The notes below the pieces were generated by a model. That model saw only the letters and a program-made list of their open reading frames with translations, had not been told where the DNA came from and searched no databases. DNA of 10,216 nt, taken from positions 1 through 10,216 of the forward strand of contig RFIL01000395.1 in assembly GCA_003695285.1 (NCBI GenBank), read 5' to 3'. A program made the translations under genes and the position numbers. Positions 7,978 through 10,216 of this stretch are shown one piece after another. The stretch comes from Calditrichota bacterium (GTDB lineage: Bacteria; Calditrichota; Calditrichia; RBG-13-44-9; J075). Each line of letters opens with the position of its first letter. Position 1 is the first letter of the stretch.

Positions 7978-8007
7978 ATGAATGTTCAACTTAAACCCGG
8001 TGGTTGA
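7978..8007 (+). other. Nine-codon mini-ORF directly upstream of moaD
   Basis: ATG 7978 opens a nine-residue frame (MNVQLKPGG) closed by TGA at 8005-8007. AGGAAG at 7964-7969 sits 8 nt before the ATG, a normal SD position. The TGA shares bases with GAGG (8006-8009), the SD of moaD. Ribosomes ending here would therefore be placed to start moaD, which would suit a leader peptide or translational coupling. The frame is too short to show coding bias, so it may be chance. Confidence 0.3.
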
Positions 8008-8015
8008 GGCGGATG

Positions 8016-8258
8016 ATGACCATAACCATAAAATTTTTTGCTCTCGGAAGAGAGTTGGTTGGTAAAAGTGAATTACAAAAGAGTTACGATGAATCGGTAA
8101 CGGTTGGCAAAGTTTTGGAAGATCTGAGAGCGGAATATCCCCGTCTGGCTCAAATGCCTTCCATGTTGTTGGCGGTGAATATGGAATATTCCGGTGAAGA
8201 CACCGTCTTGAAAGATGGGGATGAACTGGCCATTATTCCACCGGTTAGTGGAGGTTAG
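8016..8258 (+). CDS. moaD: Molybdopterin synthase small subunit MoaD
   Basis: An 80-residue ubiquitin-like (beta-grasp) protein that ends in the required Gly-Gly (PPVSGG). The C-terminal glycine is adenylated by MoeB-type enzymes and converted to a thiocarboxylate, the sulfur donor for turning cyclic pyranopterin monophosphate into molybdopterin. The FFALGREL segment (7-14) and DGDELAIIPPVSGG (67-80) are typical. Several starts are in frame (TTG 8004, ATG 8013, ATG 8016). I prefer ATG 8016 because GAGG at 8006-8009 is 6 nt away. A ThiS-like sulfur carrier would look similar, but the moaE gene 2 nt downstream settles the call. Confidence 0.93.
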   Translation: MTITIKFFALGRELVGKSELQKSYDESVTVGKVLEDLRAEYPRLAQMPSMLLAVNMEYSGEDTVLKDGDELAIIPPVSGG

Positions 8259-8260
8259 AG

Positions 8261-8671
8261 ATGATAGAGATTACCCCGGACCCCATTGATGTCCAAAAAG
8301 TTATGGATGCAGCGTTCAGCCCTGATTGCGGTGGCGTGGTGGTGTTTATTGGAACTGTCAGAAATTTTAGCCGGGGAAAAGACATTCTCCGATTAGAATA
8401 TGATGCTTATCCGGAAATGGCGATTAAAATGCTGGAACGTATTGTGGATGAAATAAAAGGTAAATGGGATATTCGAAAGGTTGCCATTTCTCATCGAACC
8501 GGAGTGCTGAAAATTGGAGAAATAGCTGTGGTGATTGCCTTATCCGCCCCGCATCGAAAAGATGCTTTTGCCGCCTGTCAGTACTGCATTGATCGCTTGA
8601 AAGAAATTGTTCCCATCTGGAAAAAAGAAGTGGCAATCGATGGGGAAACATGGATTGATGATCATGCCTGA
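8261..8671 (+). CDS. moaE: Molybdopterin synthase catalytic subunit MoaE
   Basis: The 136-residue large subunit of molybdopterin synthase, which forms a heterotetramer with MoaD and inserts two sulfurs into the pterin precursor. Seen in sequence: GTVRNFSRG (31-39), SHRTGVLKIGE (77-87), APHRKDAF (97-104) with the conserved His-Arg, and the active-site lysine motif PIWKKE (118-123). These cover the family signature, so the enzyme looks intact. Length is slightly below E. coli MoaE (about 150), missing only the variable C-terminal tail. ATG 8261 comes 2 nt after the moaD stop and has GGAGG (8250-8254) inside the 3' end of moaD, so the two are translationally coupled. No convincing terminator is seen in the 49 nt before the next, convergent gene. 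Confidence 0.96.
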   Translation: MIEITPDPIDVQKVMDAAFSPDCGGVVVFIGTVRNFSRGKDILRLEYDAYPEMAIKMLERIVDEIKGKWDIRKVAISHRTGVLKIGEIAVVIALSAPHRKDAFAACQYCIDRLKEIVPIWKKEVAIDGETWIDDHA

Positions 8672-8720
8672 CTGGCAAGCTGGTTAAATTTTTACTCAGA
8701 AAAAATAAGGGTACCGTGAG

Positions 8721-9092
8721 TTAGATGCCCAGCCAGGTCAACAGGGAGATGATCAGAAAAACGATCCATAATAAATGCCTGCCCCTGGAACCAATGGCAG
8801 AAAGTAAGGCACTTCCCAGAAATACCAGGGCAATCACAGAAGCTAATATGGGCACCATGGGATTTTCATGATGGTGAGCCAGGACAAACAGGATGATAGC
8901 GACACCCATCCAGGCTATGCTGGTAAGATGCCAGGCAATTCTCGTGGTTCGATTGACATATACTTCATTCCCTACTTCTTCCAGGTGCTCCCTCATAAAC
9001 AGATAAGCCAGAAAATATTTTTCACCCATAATGGAATGGGTAATACCCATCAGTAAAGAAAGGATCGCGGCAATCAGAAAATAGGTATTCAT
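8721..9092 (-). CDS. Small four-helix membrane protein of unknown function
   Basis: The 123-residue protein is largely hydrophobic, with four predicted membrane helices at about 3-20, 55-72, 79-99 and 106-122. The loop after helix 1 contains THSIMGEKYFLAYL (18-31), and helix 2 begins RIAWHLTS (51-58). A short HHH sits at the end of helix 2 (73-75). I do not recognise a named family with certainty, and no catalytic motif is evident. ATG 9092 has no good SD, but the upstream lipase-type gene ends only 21 nt before it, so it is probably translated from the same transcript. Its location would be the cytoplasmic membrane. I assign no function. Confidence 0.75.
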   Translation of the reverse strand: MNTYFLIAAILSLLMGITHSIMGEKYFLAYLFMREHLEEVGNEVYVNRTTRIAWHLTSIAWMGVAIILFVLAHHHENPMVPILASVIALVFLGSALLSAIGSRGRHLLWIVFLIISLLTWLGI

Positions 9093-9113
9093 GTTTTAAC
9101 CGAATGCTTTTCA

Positions 9114-10061
9114 TTAGACTTTGGTGACCGACCGTCGAGTTCTACGTTTTTTATTTTTCTTTTCAAATTTAATTACATCCTTAGCTATTTGAAGATAAAT
9201 GTTTTTTATTTCCTCTTCATGTTTGTTCTTTTCTCGGAGCGCCCGCATATTCCACCAGCCCGCTTTATGAATTTCGTTAAGATTCCACCAACCCACCTGA
9301 TCCAGATGGTCGGCAGGCATCGGGAACTCGTGCTGTTTTACCTCTTTTACGGCTCCATTATTACTAACCAGTCGCTTTACCCATTTTTGGGAATGAAGAG
9401 ATACCAGTCCGTCGTTATCCCCTTCTCGATCGTAAATTAATTTCCAGGTGAGCTGAAAGGGGAGAAAGACTTCCTCCCGCGACTTGCTACTGGCATAGGT
9501 TTGATAAAAAACCTCATTTTTAGCCTCCAGGGCATGTGCATATTCATTGAATTTTTGACACTCTTCCGGTGTCACACTGCGAATCCCCTCCAGATTGAGG
9601 AATACTTTAAATTTGTCAATAATCGCATTCATACCCTGTTCTAATGCGACTTCTGCGACGGTTGTACCGAAGTGTGGAGTTCCAATGGTCGTCAAGGTCG
9701 CCACCCTGGAAGCCATATCTTCGTTGACAATCATATGACGGGCATCCAGACCACCCATACTATGGGCAATGATATGTACTTTGTCGCGTCCCGTTTTTTC
9801 CAGGATTTTCAGAATCTCTTGCTTTAAGTCCTTCGCTCTGGTTTCCACATCTGCCGCAAAACTGACACTGGAATGAAAGACAAGAAAACCATGTTTTTTG
9901 AGATAAGAAGCGATTCCTTTAAAGTAATGAAATCGGTCGGAAACAAGACTGAAGTCATAGATGGAGAGATTTAAAGTACGAAATAATGAATCAATTAAAT
10001 AATCCGGTCTGGCAATTCCATGAGCCAGTACAATTGGATACTGATTTTTAAAACCCTTCAT
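9114..10061 (-). CDS. Triacylglycerol lipase-like alpha/beta hydrolase
   Basis: The 315-residue hydrolase resembles true bacterial lipases of the Pseudomonas/Burkholderia type. YPIVLAHGI (8-16) is the oxyanion region. AHSMGG (99-104) holds the nucleophile Ser101, GDNDGLVS (214-221) the likely catalytic Asp217, and ADHLDQVGW (250-258) the likely His252. It would cleave ester bonds of lipids or related acyl esters; the substrate is inferred. Unlike secreted lipases it has no visible N-terminal signal peptide, since the catalytic core begins within 10 residues of the start, so it may be cytoplasmic or membrane-associated. The C-terminus (about 275-315) is highly charged, ending in a Lys/Arg-rich stretch (KKNKKRRTRR). 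The motif GWWN occurs twice, at 257-260 and 268-271. ATG 10061 has GAGG 8 nt upstream. It probably forms an operon with the small membrane protein gene after it. Confidence 0.88.
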   Translation of the reverse strand: MKGFKNQYPIVLAHGIARPDYLIDSLFRTLNLSIYDFSLVSDRFHYFKGIASYLKKHGFLVFHSSVSFAADVETRAKDLKQEILKILEKTGRDKVHIIAHSMGGLDARHMIVNEDMASRVATLTTIGTPHFGTTVAEVALEQGMNAIIDKFKVFLNLEGIRSVTPEECQKFNEYAHALEAKNEVFYQTYASSKSREEVFLPFQLTWKLIYDREGDNDGLVSLHSQKWVKRLVSNNGAVKEVKQHEFPMPADHLDQVGWWNLNEIHKAGWWNMRALREKNKHEEEIKNIYLQIAKDVIKFEKKNKKRRTRRSVTKV

Positions 10062-10124
10062 TCAAAGAACCTCAAAAAGTTCACATCCAATTTAGTATAT
10101 GCTAATCTGTTCCATTCTCTAAAC

Positions 10125-10145
10125 AAAAAAAACCGATTATGGTTT
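10125..10145 (-). terminator. Weak possible terminator entering from the right
   Basis: On the minus strand AAACC (10145-10141) can pair with GGTTT (10134-10130) around a 6-nt loop, running into a T8 tract (10132-10125). If real, it would end a minus-strand transcript from a gene right of the window, ahead of the lipase gene. The 5-bp, AT-rich stem makes this uncertain. Confidence 0.25.
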
Positions 10146-10175
10146 CTCTTATTCGTCTCCGTGCTAATGTACCTT

Positions 10176-10191
10176 CTATTTTATAAAATAG
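10176..10191. repeat. Perfect 16-bp AT-rich palindrome
   Basis: CTATTTTATAAAATAG is identical to its reverse complement. It lies 115 bp upstream of the lipase-type gene in a non-coding AT-rich stretch (10062-10216). It could be an operator for a dimeric regulator or part of a promoter, but AT-rich palindromes arise by chance fairly often. I found no other gene or clear promoter in this end segment. Confidence 0.35.
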
Positions 10192-10216
10192 TTTCTATCC
10201 CATATAAATATTACCG

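Noticed and set aside
7888..8015. Molybdenum cofactor riboswitch in the fdhD-moaD gap
   Set aside because: The gap is AT-rich, without the GC-rich paired helices expected of that RNA, and no supporting stems were found.
8672..8720. Shared terminator between convergent moaE and the membrane-protein gene
   Set aside because: ACTCA/TGAGT can pair only across an 18-nt loop and has no adjacent T tract on either strand.

Overview
The window is a compact stretch of bacterial chromosome of roughly 45% GC by eye. Seven of its nine genes are recognisable at family level with high confidence. Short gaps, clear Shine-Dalgarno (SD) sequences before most genes (GGAG, AGGAG, GAGG types) and the gene set suggest a Gram-negative-type, anaerobically respiring bacterium. 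The strong SD usage argues against a typical Bacteroidota member. I cannot place it further; a Calditrichota-like or other uncultured lineage is only a guess. I see no tRNA, rRNA, CRISPR array, insertion sequence or phage gene.

Left part (1-3111, + strand): the 3' 1014 codons of a large molybdopterin oxidoreductase, most like the catalytic subunit of tetrathionate reductase (TtrA). Its true start lies left of the window. A strong intrinsic terminator follows directly, so it is the last gene of its operon, as ttrA is in the Salmonella ttrBCA operon. A solitary sulfotransferase-family gene follows (3212-4036, +).

Middle part (4173-6780, - strand): a three-gene operon read right to left. It encodes a NatA-type ABC ATPase, an ABC-2/NatB-type permease, and a RidA-family protein that lacks the arginine needed for classical enamine/imine deaminase activity.

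A divergent intergenic region (6781-7041) contains three copies of an 8-bp direct repeat (TTRCGAAT). To its right, on the + strand, are three molybdenum-cofactor genes: fdhD (sulfur transfer to the bis-MGD cofactor), moaD and moaE (the two subunits of molybdopterin synthase). A nine-codon mini-ORF with its own SD sits just before moaD. These genes can plausibly supply and activate the cofactor of the TtrA-like enzyme encoded about 4 kb away.

Right part (8721-10061, - strand): a probable two-gene unit, a triacylglycerol-lipase-type alpha/beta hydrolase without a visible signal peptide followed by a small four-helix membrane protein of unknown function. The last 155 bases are AT-rich and apparently non-coding, with a perfect 16-bp palindrome.

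Nothing here amounts to an obvious new defence or mobile system. The points most worth a second look are the pairing of FdhD with a TtrA-like enzyme rather than a formate dehydrogenase, the Arg-less Rid protein tied to an ABC exporter, the repeat-bearing divergent control region, and the mini-ORF before moaD.
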